Shown here in pieces: positions 1-12,095 of a DNA stretch of 64,000 nucleotides (within the stretch, counting starts at the first letter, position 1; each line of letters opens with the position of its first letter). The position numbers and the translations under genes are program-made. A model generated the notes under the pieces. That model made no database searches. It was given only the letters and a program-made list of their open reading frames with translations, and had not been told where the DNA came from. This stretch comes from Aaosphaeria pasadenensis (lineage: Eukaryota; Ascomycota; Dothideomycetes; Pleosporales): assembly GCA_022813625.1 (NCBI GenBank), contig JAKLMB010000029.1:489020-553019 (forward strand), given 5' to 3'.

Positions 1-2149
1 CAGTCCAGGACGGAATCAATCACATGACAACATCTTTCACATCCAATTAGATGCGTTACTGTATACCTAAATACCCAGTACCCACATCATCAACATCAGC
101 CCTGCTCATCGCCCAAATGCGAACAATTGACACCCAGGCATCGCTACCTATGTTGGCGGTTGTCTACGCGTTCTTGCTTCCTTTTTTGGCCTTTTCAACT
201 TTTCGTTCCTCGTGGGTGATGTACAGTGTACCAGGTAGGTCAATAGGTTAGGTAGGTAGGTAGGTAGGTAGGTGGTCAAGCATCATAGTATGGTACAGCG
301 GAAGTACAAAATACAGTATTCTACGCATGCATTCGCACGAGTGTCATCGTTCTCGTACAGTATAAGCATGGTATGACTTCTTACGGAGTGTGAGGGTGAT
401 TGTGTCAGGAATCCATCATTCATGATTATTCAGTCAGCCAAGATGGAGAAATGGAACGAGGGTGTTCGGGGTGGGTTGATGTCCGTACGGGTTGGTTTGC
501 ACATGTCCTTTTTGGGGGTTTGCATCGGGGTATATGTTGGCATCAAGCTGTGACGATATTGAAGTATGATGGTTGCTTGTACTTGAAACGTTAACTACTG
601 AGGACCCAGTACTTACTATGTATAAACAGTGCGGAGTAGAGCATTTAATCGAGGTAATGATAAATCCCTTAGGGAGTGGAGAATTGGAGAGCACGGGGTA
701 CCCGGTAAGGTGATGTGGAATAAAGGATATACTCCCGTATTCTCAATTTACTATTGGATGAGTTGGCATGTTTCGTGCCCCTGGATGATGCCTGCATCGG
801 GATTAGGGCTAAGGAGAGTGGGAGAATTAGGTGCCGAGGCTTCTTCTTTCCTTCTTCTTTTTCGTTGAAGATGATTGGGTTGATAAGTAAAGAATAGATA
901 GAAGTGAAAAAGATGAGCATGTGTAAATTATGGATTATTTTCTTTTCTCTTCGACTATTGGTATGGCGTTGATTGATTATTTGGTGGGAAGATTAGTGAT
1001 GAGGTTGTTCCTGGGGCTTGGACAGCTTGGGAAAGGGCTTGGTGGTTGTGCTTGTTCCGCGTTGGCCTTTGCTTGTGCCGGTTCTTGGGGGTATTGGTAT
1101 TTGCTTGTATCGTATCCCCGACGGCCGTGGGTTTATCGATTGTAACTTCACTCCGTTCTACAGACTTGTGTATCATGATGGGTTTGCGCATGAATTGAGT
1201 ATGGATGACGAGTGATGATGGGATAATGTAGGTACGGAGTAGTAACAGTAGAGATTGGTAGATGGGATGTTGTCATTGGTGGGTGGGTGAGTGTATCCAT
1301 GGCCAGTCGCTCTTTCCTCGTTTCATCTCGTCTGTAGTGTTCCGCCGTCCGTCATTTCAATTCGATTTCACTTCACTTCACTTGTTCACTTCACTATGAC
1401 TATGACATGGAGTCATGCATTCACTCACTCATCAATGATCGTCTCCCTTCTTTCTTCCTGTCATGACATCTTCCATTCAATCTTCAATTCGATAGCCACC
1501 TCAACACTCTCTAGGACCTGACGAGACTCGCGCTTACGGGTAGTCCAGTACATTCAGCTTGCCACCAATACATCCACACTAAGTTAAGTACCTAGGGCTA
1601 GGTAAGCTACCAACCGCCACTTTGTACGTTACGAGCGGCATCGACCCCTGCAAGTCGCGTCCAACAAACGATAATAATAAATCATCGTCAATTTAGTTCA
1701 ACCTCTTCAACCTCGTATACCAGGCTCCCCCTTCTCGTAACTGCAGTCTACCTACAGACTACAGTAGAGTCCCGCCTCTGTAACAGACTAATTCTGTTAC
1801 ATACCCTTCTCTAGTCCTCTTACCGACTTGTCACTGTCTGCTGGTCGGCTTCTGCGCCAATCCCCTTCTCGTATTCCTTTCTATTCTCTCCTTACTCTTT
1901 CCCTCTTTCTCTCGTTTCCTTCCTCTTCCAGAACTGACCAGGGTCCCCCCAGTCGATATTCTTATCCACCCGTCTACACCTTACATTAGGGTAGAAGGTA
2001 GATTACGCCCAAGATACCCTCCTCCTCCTCCTCTTCCTCTTTCAAAATAATCTATCATCGTCCGTCGACCTGCTAACCTCCTACCCTCCTTTTCTTTAAT
2101 TCTTCCTACCTTTGCTTGCGCGTCCTGTTACGCATCACACTCGCTCATC
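1..2149. other. Gene-free left edge and upstream region of the GH72 gene
   Basis: No open frame here resembles a protein and short frames overlap on both strands. The last 500 bases (about 1680-2149) are strongly pyrimidine-rich, with CTCCTC and TTTCTCTC runs, as in leaders of well-expressed fungal genes. They lead into the start codon at 2150. A TAGG tetranucleotide run lies at about 244-273, and copies of a TACGGAGTA-like 9-mer occur near 382, 629 and 1233. Confidence 0.6.
244..274. repeat. (TAGG)n tetranucleotide microsatellite
   Basis: About six consecutive TAGG units are visible. The complementary CCTA repeat lies upstream of the Ras gene at about 33407-33426. This is probably slippage-derived simple sequence in long intergenic DNA. 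Confidence 0.8.
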
Positions 2150-3742
2150 ATGATTCCCGTACGTACTACTCCTCCTACCCTGGCCAACTATTCGTCATCT
2201 ATGTATCTTTTTATAAGAGCAACAATCGTCTCCCATCCAATTCAACTGACACCCTAATCCAGTTCGTTCGCTCCCTCTCGCTCTCCGTAGCGCTCCTCAG
2301 CGCCCTCACTTCGGCCGTCCACCCCGTCGAAGTGCGCGGCCAGGACTTTGTCGATACCGTTTCCAACAAGCGATTGATGATCGTGGGTGTCGACTACCAG
2401 CCAGGAGGTCAAGGTGGTTACAAGCCCACCGAGAAGAAAGATGCCCTCACCGACGCGACCATCTGCCGTCGTGATGCCGCCATCATGCAACAACTCGGTG
2501 TACGCATGATCCTAGCTCTCTCAAACAATTGCGCTTAATCGAATAACCCAAAAACTAACCTACTACCAGGTCAACACCATCCGTGTCTACAATGTTGATC
2601 CCACTCTGAACCACGACGATTGTGCTAGCATCTTCAACGCCGTCGGTATCTACATGATCATCGACGTCAACTCTCCCTTCGGCGGCGAGAGCATCAACCG
2701 TGGCGACCCTGGAAGCTCCTACCACAAGGGCTATCTCGCCCGCATCTTCGGCGTCGTCGAGAACTTCAAGGCCTACCCCAACACTCTCGCCTTCTTCGCC
2801 GGCAATGAGGTCATGAACGACGTCCCCAGCTCCAAGGAGAACCCGCCCTACATCAGGGCCGTCCAGCGCGACCTGAAGCAGTACATCAAGAACCACGCCG
2901 ACCGCACCATCCCCGTCGGTTACAGTGCCGCCGACGTCAGGGAGATCCTCGAGGACACCTGGGCCTACTACCAGTGCGACAACGGCGACAACAACGAGTC
3001 ACGCTCCGACTTCTTCGGCCTGAACTCGTACTCGTGGTGCGGCGGCAGCGCCACCTTCGAGACCGCCGGCTACAACACCATCGTTGACATGTTCAATAGT
3101 AGTGCTATTCCTGTCTTCTTCTCCGAGTACGGCTGCAACAAGGTCCTCCCCCGTGTCTTCGACGAGGTCGTCGCCCTCTACGGCGAGAAGATGACCTCCC
3201 TCAGCGGTGGTCTCGTCTACGAGTACAGCCAGGAGGAGTCCGACTACGGCCTCGTCGAGATCGATGGCGACAACGTCAAGTACAAGACCGACTACGACAA
3301 CCTGAAGAAGCAGTACGCCAAGCTCGACCTCCAGCTCCTCCAGTCCACCGATGCCTCCTCCACCAAGATCACCGCCCCCAAGTGCTCCGCCAACCTCATC
3401 TCCAACTCCGGTTTCTCCAAGGACTTCAAGATCCCCAAGCAGCCCGAGGGCGCCGCCGACCTCATCAAGAACGGCGTCAGCCAGGACTACGTGCGCGGCA
3501 AGATCAACGAGGTCAAGGAGACCAAGGTCACCCAGGAGGTCACTGGCAGCGACGGCAAGAAGATTGAGGGTCTCGAGCTCCACCTCCTTGCCAACAACGA
3601 GTCCAACACCCCTGGCTCGTCCAACAACACCTCAGGAACCCCCCAGAACACCAAGAAGCCAGGTGCGGCCAGTACGTTGAGTATCGGCAGTGCTTGGGTG
3701 ATGGGTCTTGTCTCTGTCGTTGCTGCGCTGACCATGATCTAA
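2150..3742 (+). CDS. GPI-anchored 1,3-beta-glucanosyltransferase, GH72 (Gel/Gas family)
   Basis: This enzyme elongates and branches beta-1,3-glucan in the cell wall from the outer face of the plasma membrane. My model has three exons, 2150-2158, 2263-2499 and 2570-3742, giving 472 aa. The first exon holds only three codons. The N-terminus is a signal peptide (basic start, then a Leu/Ala-rich core to about residue 20). The GH72 domain follows, with acid/base Glu162 in FFAGNEV and nucleophile Glu268 in FFSEYGC. A Ser/Thr/Asn-rich tail and a C-terminal hydrophobic segment fit a GPI-attachment signal. The Cys-rich X8/CBM43 module of longer Gas1/Gel4-type enzymes is absent, so it belongs with the Gel1-like short members. 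Codon use is strongly C-biased at third positions, suggesting high expression. Both introns have clean GTACG donors and CAG acceptors. Confidence 0.93.
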
Positions 3743-4293
3743 GGTGACAGTGATCCTGCTGCAGCCGCGGCTCCTGTTGTCTCTCCGTCTGCCACCACAA
3801 AACCCGGAGCCGGTGCTCGCCTCGAGGCTTCTTTCTTCCTGTACTTCTTGCCGTTGGCCTGCCTTGCGATGGCCGTCGATTGATATATCATCTCGAATAG
3901 TTTCTGTCTTTTCCGAGGACATTAAGCGAATCATGCATTTCTGAAGCGTTACGCCGATACATCATAGACTTGAGCGAAGGAGTTGGGGGAGTAAACAGTC
4001 AGTCAACCGCCAGGATTGAAGACGGCTCTTCTTCTCTGTATATCCCATTTCACCACTACGTATGCCATTATATTGCTGGCCTTGATGGCTTACCTCTTCA
4101 TTTTTCTCCGTTCCTTCATCCTTGCCTCCGGGCGCAGTGGTTGGTGGTAGGAGCTGTAATGTATACTCACATATATATATACCTGATTCCAGTACGATTT
4201 TAGATGAACAGATGAATCGAAATGTGTGTGAATCCTGCAAGAAGAGTGGTATGTCTGATACAGGATGTGATTGTTCTTTCTGCCTACAAATGC
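3743..4293. other. Convergent intergenic region (3' flanks)
   Basis: This is the tail-to-tail spacer between the GH72 gene and the quinone reductase. It contains a short (TA)n-like stretch near 4169-4181. I see no gene in it. Confidence 0.6.
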
Positions 4294-5448
4294 TCACGGC
4301 TTGAGCAGCAGCTTGCCGGTCGTCTTCCTGCTCTCGATGTCCACGGTGGCCCTGACGACATCCTCCAGAGGGTAGATCTCATGGATGTGCACCTTGACCT
4401 CGCCCCTCTCCACGAATCCCCACAACTCCTCCGCATACCCCAGCAACTCCTCCCTCGTAGCAATGAAGTTAAACAGCGTCGGCCTCATGAGCCTCACATT
4501 CTTCGCCCCCAGCCTGCCCAACGCAAACCCCTCGACCGCACCACTCGCATTCCCAAAACTAATCAAACTCCCCTTCCTCCTCACAACCTTCAGCACGCTA
4601 TCAAACGTCGCCTTCCCCACACTATCAAACACCGCCGCAACTCCCTCCCCGCCCGTAATCCCAAGCACCTCCTCAACAAACTTCTCCCTATCCTCCTCCC
4701 CATACCCAATCGCAACCTCCGCGCCATTCTCCCTCGCCAATCCTCTCTTCTCCTCACTACTCGCGACCGCAATCGTCCTCGCGCCCACAGCCCTCAACAA
4801 CTGACACAACCACCCTCCCACCCCTCCCGCCGCCGCAGTGACGAGAACCCAATCCCCCTTCTCCACCCTATGCGCCTCGCGGATCAGCGTCAGCGCCGTA
4901 AGTCCCTGCAGCAACGACGCGGCTGCCACCTCGTCGCTCACGCCATCTGGTACCGGCACGAGCGACTCGACGGGTACGATCGTGTGGCCCGCGTACGTGG
5001 CGGTGTGCATGTATGCGACTCTGCTCCCTACTTCCACCACACTCTTGCCATCTTTGGTTGCGGATGGGGGAGAAGTGTCAGGGCCGAAGGAGACGACGAC
5101 GCCGGAGGCCTCGCGACCGGGGACGAAGGGGAAGGTGGCGATCGGGTAGAGCCCGGAGCGGAAGTATGTGTCGATGTAGTTTATTCCTATGAAGGCGTTG
5201 CGTACGAGGGCGTGGCCTTTTGGGGGGGTGGGGAGCGGGGAGGAGGGGGTGTAGGTTAGGAGGGAGGGCGGGCCGGTGGAGGAGATGGAGACTTGGGGTG
5301 TTGTTTTGGGGAGGGCCATTTTGTGGGATGTTGTGTAGGGTTGGAATTGAGGGTGGAGGTGGAAGGTTGGTGGGCGGATGGTGGTGGTGAGGGTCCTGGT
5401 GTGTGAGAAGAGGGTTCGCCGGAGGAGGAGGTGGAGCGTGGTGGGCAT
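4294..5448 (-). CDS. NADPH:quinone reductase, zeta-crystallin type (MDR family), with N-terminal extension
   Basis: This is a single-exon frame of 384 aa. The zinc-free MDR quinone reductases (yeast Zta1, bacterial QOR) reduce quinones with NADPH. The family pattern is clear: a GroES-like N-domain containing NAFIGINYIDTYFRSGLYP, then a Rossmann domain with TAAAGGVGGWLCQLLRAVGA, where AAxGGVG is the nucleotide loop. There are no catalytic zinc ligands. The first 43 residues are rich in Arg, Thr, Leu and Pro and lack acidic residues, like a mitochondrial presequence. A second in-frame ATG at 5319 would give about 341 aa, which is the usual family length. The gene may therefore encode mitochondrial and cytosolic forms by alternative initiation; that part is inference. 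The 3' end faces the GH72 gene. Confidence 0.9.
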   Translation of the reverse strand: MPTTLHLLLRRTLFSHTRTLTTTIRPPTFHLHPQFQPYTTSHKMALPKTTPQVSISSTGPPSLLTYTPSSPLPTPPKGHALVRNAFIGINYIDTYFRSGLYPIATFPFVPGREASGVVVSFGPDTSPPSATKDGKSVVEVGSRVAYMHTATYAGHTIVPVESLVPVPDGVSDEVAAASLLQGLTALTLIREAHRVEKGDWVLVTAAAGGVGGWLCQLLRAVGARTIAVASSEEKRGLARENGAEVAIGYGEEDREKFVEEVLGITGGEGVAAVFDSVGKATFDSVLKVVRRKGSLISFGNASGAVEGFALGRLGAKNVRLMRPTLFNFIATREELLGYAEELWGFVERGEVKVHIHEIYPLEDVVRATVDIESRKTTGKLLLKP

Positions 5449-6562
5449 GTAATGATATGCCGTCCGTATAATTCCAAGTGAGGAGGAAAGAGGAGGTAAG
5501 AAGCACTGTTCGCGTGTTAGGATTGATGATCTTAGAGATCTCTTCGATGTACGTACGCGTACGTTGTAATCAACGGTTTATCGTTCCGGTGTCGTCTCTG
5601 TGTTGTTTTCCTGTAAGAGCGACGGACGGATGAATCAATTGAAACAGCTGTCGTCGAATTCACGGTTGTCAATTGCTGGCAATGAGGTTGGGAGGGAGGG
5701 CGGAAGTTTATACTGTGTAAAGTACGACGAGGTATGTTTATATTGCGGGGAAGGGCGTGTTGATGATAAATACAACAACCCTATATCGGATCTCACTCCT
5801 TAGGTCTTAGGTCTTAGGTTTGTTTTCCGCGCCCCGGCTTCGGTACGTCCTAAAGGCACTCACTACTGCTGTAGCTCGTAAGGTCAATTCGTGTGTACTG
5901 TGTTCTGTTGATGAGACGGATCGACGTTAGTTGATGTGCCTGCCCCGCTTGCGTCATTCGATGGGGGATGGTGTTAGTTGGGGGGCTTATCCGACGGGGA
6001 TACGGGTTTATCCGACGGGGATACGGGTTTATCCAACGGGGTATTGGTAATCGTACGTTGGGCGCAGAATAATGTTTTGAGGTGTTTGAGCTGATGTGTG
6101 TGATGAAGAGAATGTTCAGTAATAGGAATTGATTCAATTGCTCTTTGGGTTGTTGAATAAAAATGAATTGGTCGATTGAGTGGTATGAGTAGTTGGCTGT
6201 CTGGGATTGATATTGTCCAGATGTGGGTAGTCGTTTGATATCCTATTTTGCCTGCTGTACTTTTCTATCATGATAGAGCATAGAACACGTCTTTGGAAGT
6301 TATGTAGATGTATTGTTATATAAATTCACAGGACGGCTTCAAACAACCGTCCCAGGACGTTGGCTCCAGAAGTCCGACCCAGGCTGCACTCTGCCAATCC
6401 AACACCGTAAGCTGTGAGTGCGGCAGCAGAATCGACGACAAAAGAAATTCAAGGTTACTATCATGATGATGTATAGTGGGAAGAGAAAAGGGGGGGATAT
6501 TTCGAATTGAATGGCTTCCGTTCTTTGCATGCTCGCACACTTGCCCGCTCAATTGCCCGCTT
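5449..6562. other. Intergenic region between quinone reductase promoter and Nde 3' end
   Basis: There is no plausible gene. It contains an 8-bp repeat (TCTTAGGT-like, three copies at about 5800-5820) and a 21-bp tandem repeat at 5986-6048. Confidence 0.55.
5986..6048. repeat. 21-bp tandem repeat, 3 copies
   Basis: The unit TTTATCCGACGGGGATACGG+G repeats at 5986, 6007 and 6028. The first two copies differ only at their first base and the third is diverged. It lies upstream of the quinone reductase and downstream of the Nde gene. Confidence 0.85.
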
Positions 6563-8685
6563 TTAGAAGTTCATTAGATCTAGGAGAAACAGTTAGTTCA
6601 TAATTTCTTGTACTGTGATCGATAACATCTTGACGTACCTCGTCCGAAAAGCGCCCTCTTGCTCCAATCCATGGCAAGCAAACACCTCGTCCTGAAACTC
6701 ACACTCTGGGCGAAGTAAATGCTCCTCCAGAGATACACAGCCACCAGGCCTCCCGAGAAACTCATCCCGCCGAAGTCGAAGATGGCGGCATTGCCAATGT
6801 ATGCCAGACTGCCCAGATGCTTGTACTCAAACGCCTTGTAGACGGCGTCGTCCAGGTCGCCGTAGTCCATCTGGTTTAGCGTCATTCCCGGCGCGGCCTG
6901 GGCGATCTTGCTGAACTTGCGGCCGAGATACTGACCCTGTTGGTGGGCGCGCTGGGCCGTTGCCGGCAGGGAGGTGAGCTTGGAATCGATCTGTGCGAGC
7001 AGTTCTCGGAGCTCGCCGAAGTCAAGAGTACCCGAGTTATCCTTGTCGTAGGCTGAGAAGAGCTTGTCGAGGCGGCGTAGGTGGTCGGAGGCCTGGGGGA
7101 ATCGCTGCTTCACGCGCTTGGCTACACCCCGCCAGTCGGAGTACGAAAGCGCCATCTTCTCCGGGTCCTTACCCTTCTCCCATGCAAGGGTACGGAGGAA
7201 GGATATAATGTGGTCGGATACATTGTTCTGGACCGTTGCACAGTCGCCGATCGCGTAGACATCACCAAGGGGAGCGCCGACCACGCGCAGATGGGAGTCC
7301 GTCTCGAGGGCGCGCTTGTTGTTCTGGCCGTCGAGTTTCGCTGCAAGGCGCTTACAGAAGTCGGTCTGGGAGAGACCAGTAGACCAGAGACAGAAGCCCA
7401 TAGGAATCTCCTTCTCGACGACTTTGCCGCTCTCGTCCTTCTGGGTGAAGATTATCTTGTCTGCGTGGACTTCCTTGACGCGAGAGTTGGTCAGGACGTC
7501 TACGGCATCGTGGGCGAAGCGTTTCTCTGCATACTCGGAAAGTGCCTCTTCGTAAGTGTTGAGGATGTGGCTGCGGGATTGAATGACGTGAACGGAGATC
7601 TCATTGCGGAGGACCTTGGGGAAGAACTTGGTCAGATCCTCGTTCAACATGTCGAACAGCTCTGCGGCAAACTCCACACCAGTGGGACCGCCGCCACTAA
7701 CGACGAATGACAGAAGCCGTCTCCTCTCCTCGTCAGACGTCGTGGGCAAGCATGCACTCTCGAGGTTGCGGACAATGGAATTGCGGATCAGGCGTGCATC
7801 GCTGATATCTTTCAAGAAGTGGCAGTGTTCAAGTCCCTTGACACCGTGAGGGTTGGTGACGGAACCAGTTCCGATGACCAACTTGTCGTAAGGCACGTAG
7901 AAATGCTGCTTCTGGCCACTGGAGTCAATGGCAGAGACCTCGACCAGCTTCTCGGAGAAATCCACGTCCTCCGCGAAACCTTTGAGGAAATGCCCTTGCA
8001 CCCTTTTGACTATCCTTCGAACGGGCTCGACCAGCGACCTCAGTTCCAACGTTCCGACGGTAGCAGAGGGCAGCATTGGAGTAAACAGGAAATGATTCGA
8101 TGGAGATACGACAGTGACATGGTAGTCTCCGGGGTTGAGTTGCTTCAGAATAGCCACGCTTCCCCATCCAGTTCCTAGAATGACCAACTTGGGCTTGTGC
8201 TTGACTGCCTTATTCAGCGCGCAGTCGTCATCGTCAATGAAATGGTCGACGATAGGCAAATTCTTGGGTCCACCTCTTCTAGGGTTCAATGCGAGTTCTG
8301 ACACCGGCACGTCCTCTGCCTCCGGCTCTTCGCGGTACGTAGATGCGTCATATATGAAAAAGGCGACCACCAGTATACCACTTATTCCAACGAATGTACC
8401 CAGTAACGCGGCTCCCCTATAGACTGCACGAATAAATCCGTTCCGAGGCGTGGGTATAGGTTTCGTCGAGGCGCTCCGCAGTATGGGCGAGGCATGCTTG
8501 TTCAGCTGCAAGTTGCGGAGTGCGGACGATGTGGCCAGCTGAGGGCGCTTCGTGAATGGTGAAGCCCCGCCATGGCTTGGATGTGTATACGACCGGACCT
8601 CTGAAGCTCGTGAGAGCCTTGAAGCGCGGAGTGTTGATCTCGTCGAGAGGTTCGTGATACGCGATCCAGCATGCCTGAGGATCAT
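6563..8685 (-). CDS. External alternative NADH:ubiquinone oxidoreductase with EF-hand (type II NDH)
   Basis: This single-subunit flavoprotein oxidises cytosolic NADH on the outer face of the inner mitochondrial membrane and passes electrons to ubiquinone without proton pumping. I use exons 8685-6639 and 6579-6563 (687 aa). The upstream frame reaches 8751 only through a TTG, so the ATG at 8685 is the start. The tiny last exon restores the usual C-terminus (GRDLMNF). In order: an Arg/Ser-rich presequence, a membrane segment at about residues 90-113, an FAD-binding VILGTGWGS motif, an NADH-binding VVSGGGPTGVEFAAEL motif, and a Ca2+-binding EF-hand loop DKDNSGTLDFGE at 547-558 inserted in the C-terminal half. 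The EF-hand marks the calcium-regulated class, such as Neurospora NDE1. Confidence 0.93.
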
Positions 8686-9403
8686 GTTGAGGTACGAGGC
8701 GCGCGGCGGCGTCGTGGCAGGGTGAGGAGGGTGACAAGTCGGCGAAGTCAATCAATGGACAGGATAATAGAATGTTCAACACTGCGATACGATCCAAGTC
8801 CCTACGAGGTCAATTGCTGGGATTGATTGATATGTGAGGTAGATATGAAAACAATGTGCAGGGAGACACAATAATGTAGGGATAAGGGAGATCGTTTTGT
8901 TGATAGGAAGGAAGTTGCTGGTAGGGGCAGGTACCAAGATGTGACGTAGCGCGGCCGATCGAAGCTTGACGTGCAGCCGAACCCAACGATCTCCAACTGG
9001 GAAAAGACGACACGACGGATCCACCACTAGCCATGACACTTCGATTAGGTGCTGACATCACTTCCGCGTGAACCCATCAGGATTAGATGATGCTTGCATT
9101 TCTTTCGCATCTGAAATCAAAATAGCTACCCGTTCGTCCCGTTGTAGCGTGCCCACTAATCTATTCTATGTATCACCGAGGAAGGACGGAGGTGACGGAT
9201 CTCGGCCCATTTTTATGAGGCAAATAAGAAATGAAGAGAATAAAAATAAAAAGATGATTTCGATAAGTAAACAAAATTCTAATACAGCTACTGGAGAGGT
9301 ATCTTGCGAGGTTACTGGCTGGTACTTTTACAGGCGCTTCATCTATACCAATAATGTCCCTACTCAGTATGTACAATGTCATGTTTTCGTTGCTCGTTAG
9401 GTT
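8686..9403. other. Promoter of the Nde gene and 3' flank of Mdv1
   Basis: Both neighbours are on the minus strand. Short frames in this region have no coding character. The AT-rich part at about 9230-9290 probably includes the Mdv1 3' UTR. Confidence 0.5.
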
Positions 9404-11529
9404 CTAGCAGGACCAGATACCAATCATTCCGTTCTTGCGGCCTTCCACCATGAAGCCTTCCTTGATACGCACCCGGTCGATCGTGGAGAGAGCGGAGGTA
9501 TCCGAATCGTCCACTCCGACACCGGGGCCGCAGTTCCAATGGCGGCTCTCTGCCTTGTCGTAGATCTTGACAACATCTTCACCTGCTGCTGATACAATGC
9601 GGCGAGAATCAAACATCATGCTGGTGATGCCGTTGTCATAGGCGTATGCGTCATGGATTGAGCCTGTTCGAAGATCCCAAATCTATCATCGTCAGTATTG
9701 GCACTGTAGAATTTTCAACGTGTTCAACTTACCCGAACGCTTCTATCCATGCTTCCAGTGACCAAATGAAAGTCGTCAAATTGAAGAGAGGTGACGGGGC
9801 CCGTATGTCCAACCAGGCTTCGGTGAACTTGACCACTGCGAAGATCCCACAGTCGAACCATTCCGTCTGCGGTACCACAAGCCAGAGCGGCATCAAATAC
9901 CTGAAGAGCACCAACGAAGTCCGCTGAAGGGTCTGGTGCCCGACCTGTCTGTCGCCATGAATCCGTATTATTAACATTGTTCGATGCCGTGGCCTGTGCA
10001 GCAGCCCACAGAACGTCGAGGGTCTGAACACATCGACCTTTAACCAAATCCCATTGCCTTAGAGTTTTATCGGAAGAGCCAGAAACCAAAACGTCTCCAC
10101 GGAAGTGAAGAGCGGTGACCTCGTCCACGTGAGAGGCAAGGGTGAACATAGGGCAGTCTTGCATGATAGTAGGTGGCGGTGGAGGCGGCGCGTCCTCGGA
10201 GTTCTCAAAGGTTAGACCATCGTCCTCGTCCTCGTCGTCATCAGTTTTGTGTGTCCGGCTGTCCATTGGTGCGTATTCTGCTTTGCTCAGGTCCCAAAGG
10301 CGGATAGAGGCGTCCATTGATCCAGTGGCAACGATGTTGTCCTCCACCTGGAGGCAGCGTACAGACGAGAGATGTCCCTCGAGAAGACCAATACAACGCC
10401 CAGCGTTCATGTCCCAGACACGGACGGTATCATCCAAAGCAGCAGTTACAAGAGTTCCCCAGGGTGCGTCAAAATCCATTGCAGTTATGGCATCGGTATG
10501 GGCCTCCCATTCTTTGATCTTGGATCCAGGCTCCAAATGTTCGTGAAGTATAGGAATTGATATCCTTCGTTGCCTTGCCTTTCTCCGCTTGGATTTAGGT
10601 GAGCCCATCTTTTGGTAGATAGATTCCGACATGAAATCTTCTCCATCGTGCGTGGCTACCGTTGACGGTGAGTCGGGAGATTTGGGGGCCAACGCGGCAG
10701 CGTCTTCTAGCTCTTCCTCAAGGTCCTCAATGTTGTTTTCTACCTCCAACAAGTCTTGCTCAAGTTCCGCCTCTTCCATTTCTAGCCCGGCGAGCCTATC
10801 TAACACCATCTTGCGCATCGTATTGAGGTTGGCAATCTTGTTATCAATTTCGTGGATTTCGGCCGCACACATGTGTTTCCTGACGCTCATCATGTCCAAG
10901 CGACGGCCCATACTACGCTTTTGATTCTTCAATTTTATCATCGAAGGTGGAAGGTTTGCATCCTCATCCTCCTCAACTGCCCCGCCTATCAACTTTTGCC
11001 CTTTTGCATTATGTTTGCCACCCTTCGAATTTACTTCGTGGTCTTCGGGGAGAGAAGCTTGAAATCCTTCGAAAAGCGAGTAAGCACTTTTATCTTCTGG
11101 AATATTGCTCAGAAGCTCGTCTGGGAGGTACGATAAAGCTCGTTGTTGGATCTCAGGGACGGAAATTCTCGAACGCACAAGCTCGCGTGGGGTCGTCTGG
11201 GCGAAAGAAAAGACAGAACGTTGCAGCATGGGCCGCCTTAGCTCTCGATGAAGCTCCCCCAATGCATTGTGGTAGTGTTGACTGACGCCTTCCGCACCGA
11301 TAAGGTGCCCAGCTGTAGCGGTGACTTTGCGGCCGAATGCCTTGATATTTCTCCTCTGCGATGGCTAAATCAGCTTCCAAAACCTACTCGAGCTAGAACA
11401 GCAAGGGCCAAGTACATCAGAAAGACCATCTACGATACTAGAATCGTCGTCGCTCATCGGTGTCACCGGCCGTGGGCTACGTGACCTGCCTCTTGAGGGC
11501 GAGCCAGTGCCACCCAATAGAGTAGCCAT
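9404..11529 (-). CDS. MDV1: Mitochondrial division protein 1 (Mdv1/Caf4-type WD40 adaptor)
   Basis: Mdv1 links the outer-membrane receptor Fis1 to the dynamin Dnm1 during mitochondrial fission. My model has exons 11529-11416, 11364-9733 and 9682-9404, giving 674 aa. After a short Ser/Pro-rich start comes the conserved segment NIKAFGRKVTATAGHLIG, then the Fis1-binding region. A long heptad-like coiled coil follows (about residues 205-285, Leu/Glu-rich). Last is a C-terminal beta-propeller of about seven WD repeats, ending in segments such as VRVWDMNAGRC, IRLWDLSKAE, LRQWDLVKGRC, VRLWDLRSGQV and IWDLRTGS. An Asp/Glu-rich loop interrupts the propeller, as in other filamentous fungi. The last intron falls inside the final WD repeats. 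The assignment of exon 1 is less certain than the rest. The gene is divergent from chorismate mutase. Confidence 0.9.
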
Positions 11530-12095
11530 GTCCAGGAACGGAAAAACGGGTTACGAGGGCGGATGGTAGCTTTCGAGTAGTGACTTATTTCATTATCGAG
11601 ATCAATGAGGCACAGGAACCATCACCAGGTGGTTTTGGGGTGTGTGGCGGGCGGGTCGCGTCGTAACGACGGATGTTTGGTGTTGGGCGAAGAAGTCGGT
11701 AAAGGTAAAGAAGCACATGCAAGGCTGCTAAACGCGCCCGGACGTCATCCGAAAGGTCCAGCTCCTCGTATGAATGATGACAATGCCTGCAAAATGCCAT
11801 CTTACATTTATCCTGTGCACCGCAGCCTTCGATATAAAATATGTAGATAGCCGCAGCCGCAGCCTTGCCAATTGTCGGGTTTCTAATCCTCAGCCTGGCA
11901 TCATGACAGCGCTGCTCATGCTCCGTACAGTTATGATGACTCCCTCTTTCACACTCGCTGGCATCGCCGACCCCGATACTAGGGCTGGGCTTATAAGTGT
12001 GACCAATGGCAACAACAATCCCAACTCTGAACAACTCCCAGGCTTCCCCGCAATCAACAGCTACAATTGACACTCTACAATCTCGGCCTTGCAAG
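11530..12095. promoter_or_regulatory. Shared divergent promoter region of Mdv1 and chorismate mutase
   Basis: This 566-bp spacer separates two divergent start codons. A 169-codon minus-strand frame crosses it, but it opens with TTG and has no recognisable domain, so I treat the interval as regulatory DNA. No specific factor site can be asserted. Confidence 0.5.

Noticed and set aside
8686..8751. 22-residue upstream extension of the external NADH dehydrogenase
   Set aside because: The extension starts at a TTG; the first ATG is at 8685 and begins a normal presequence.
11585..12094. 169-codon minus-strand frame between Mdv1 and chorismate mutase
   Set aside because: It opens with TTG, spans the promoters of two well-supported divergent genes, and has no domain or even composition.
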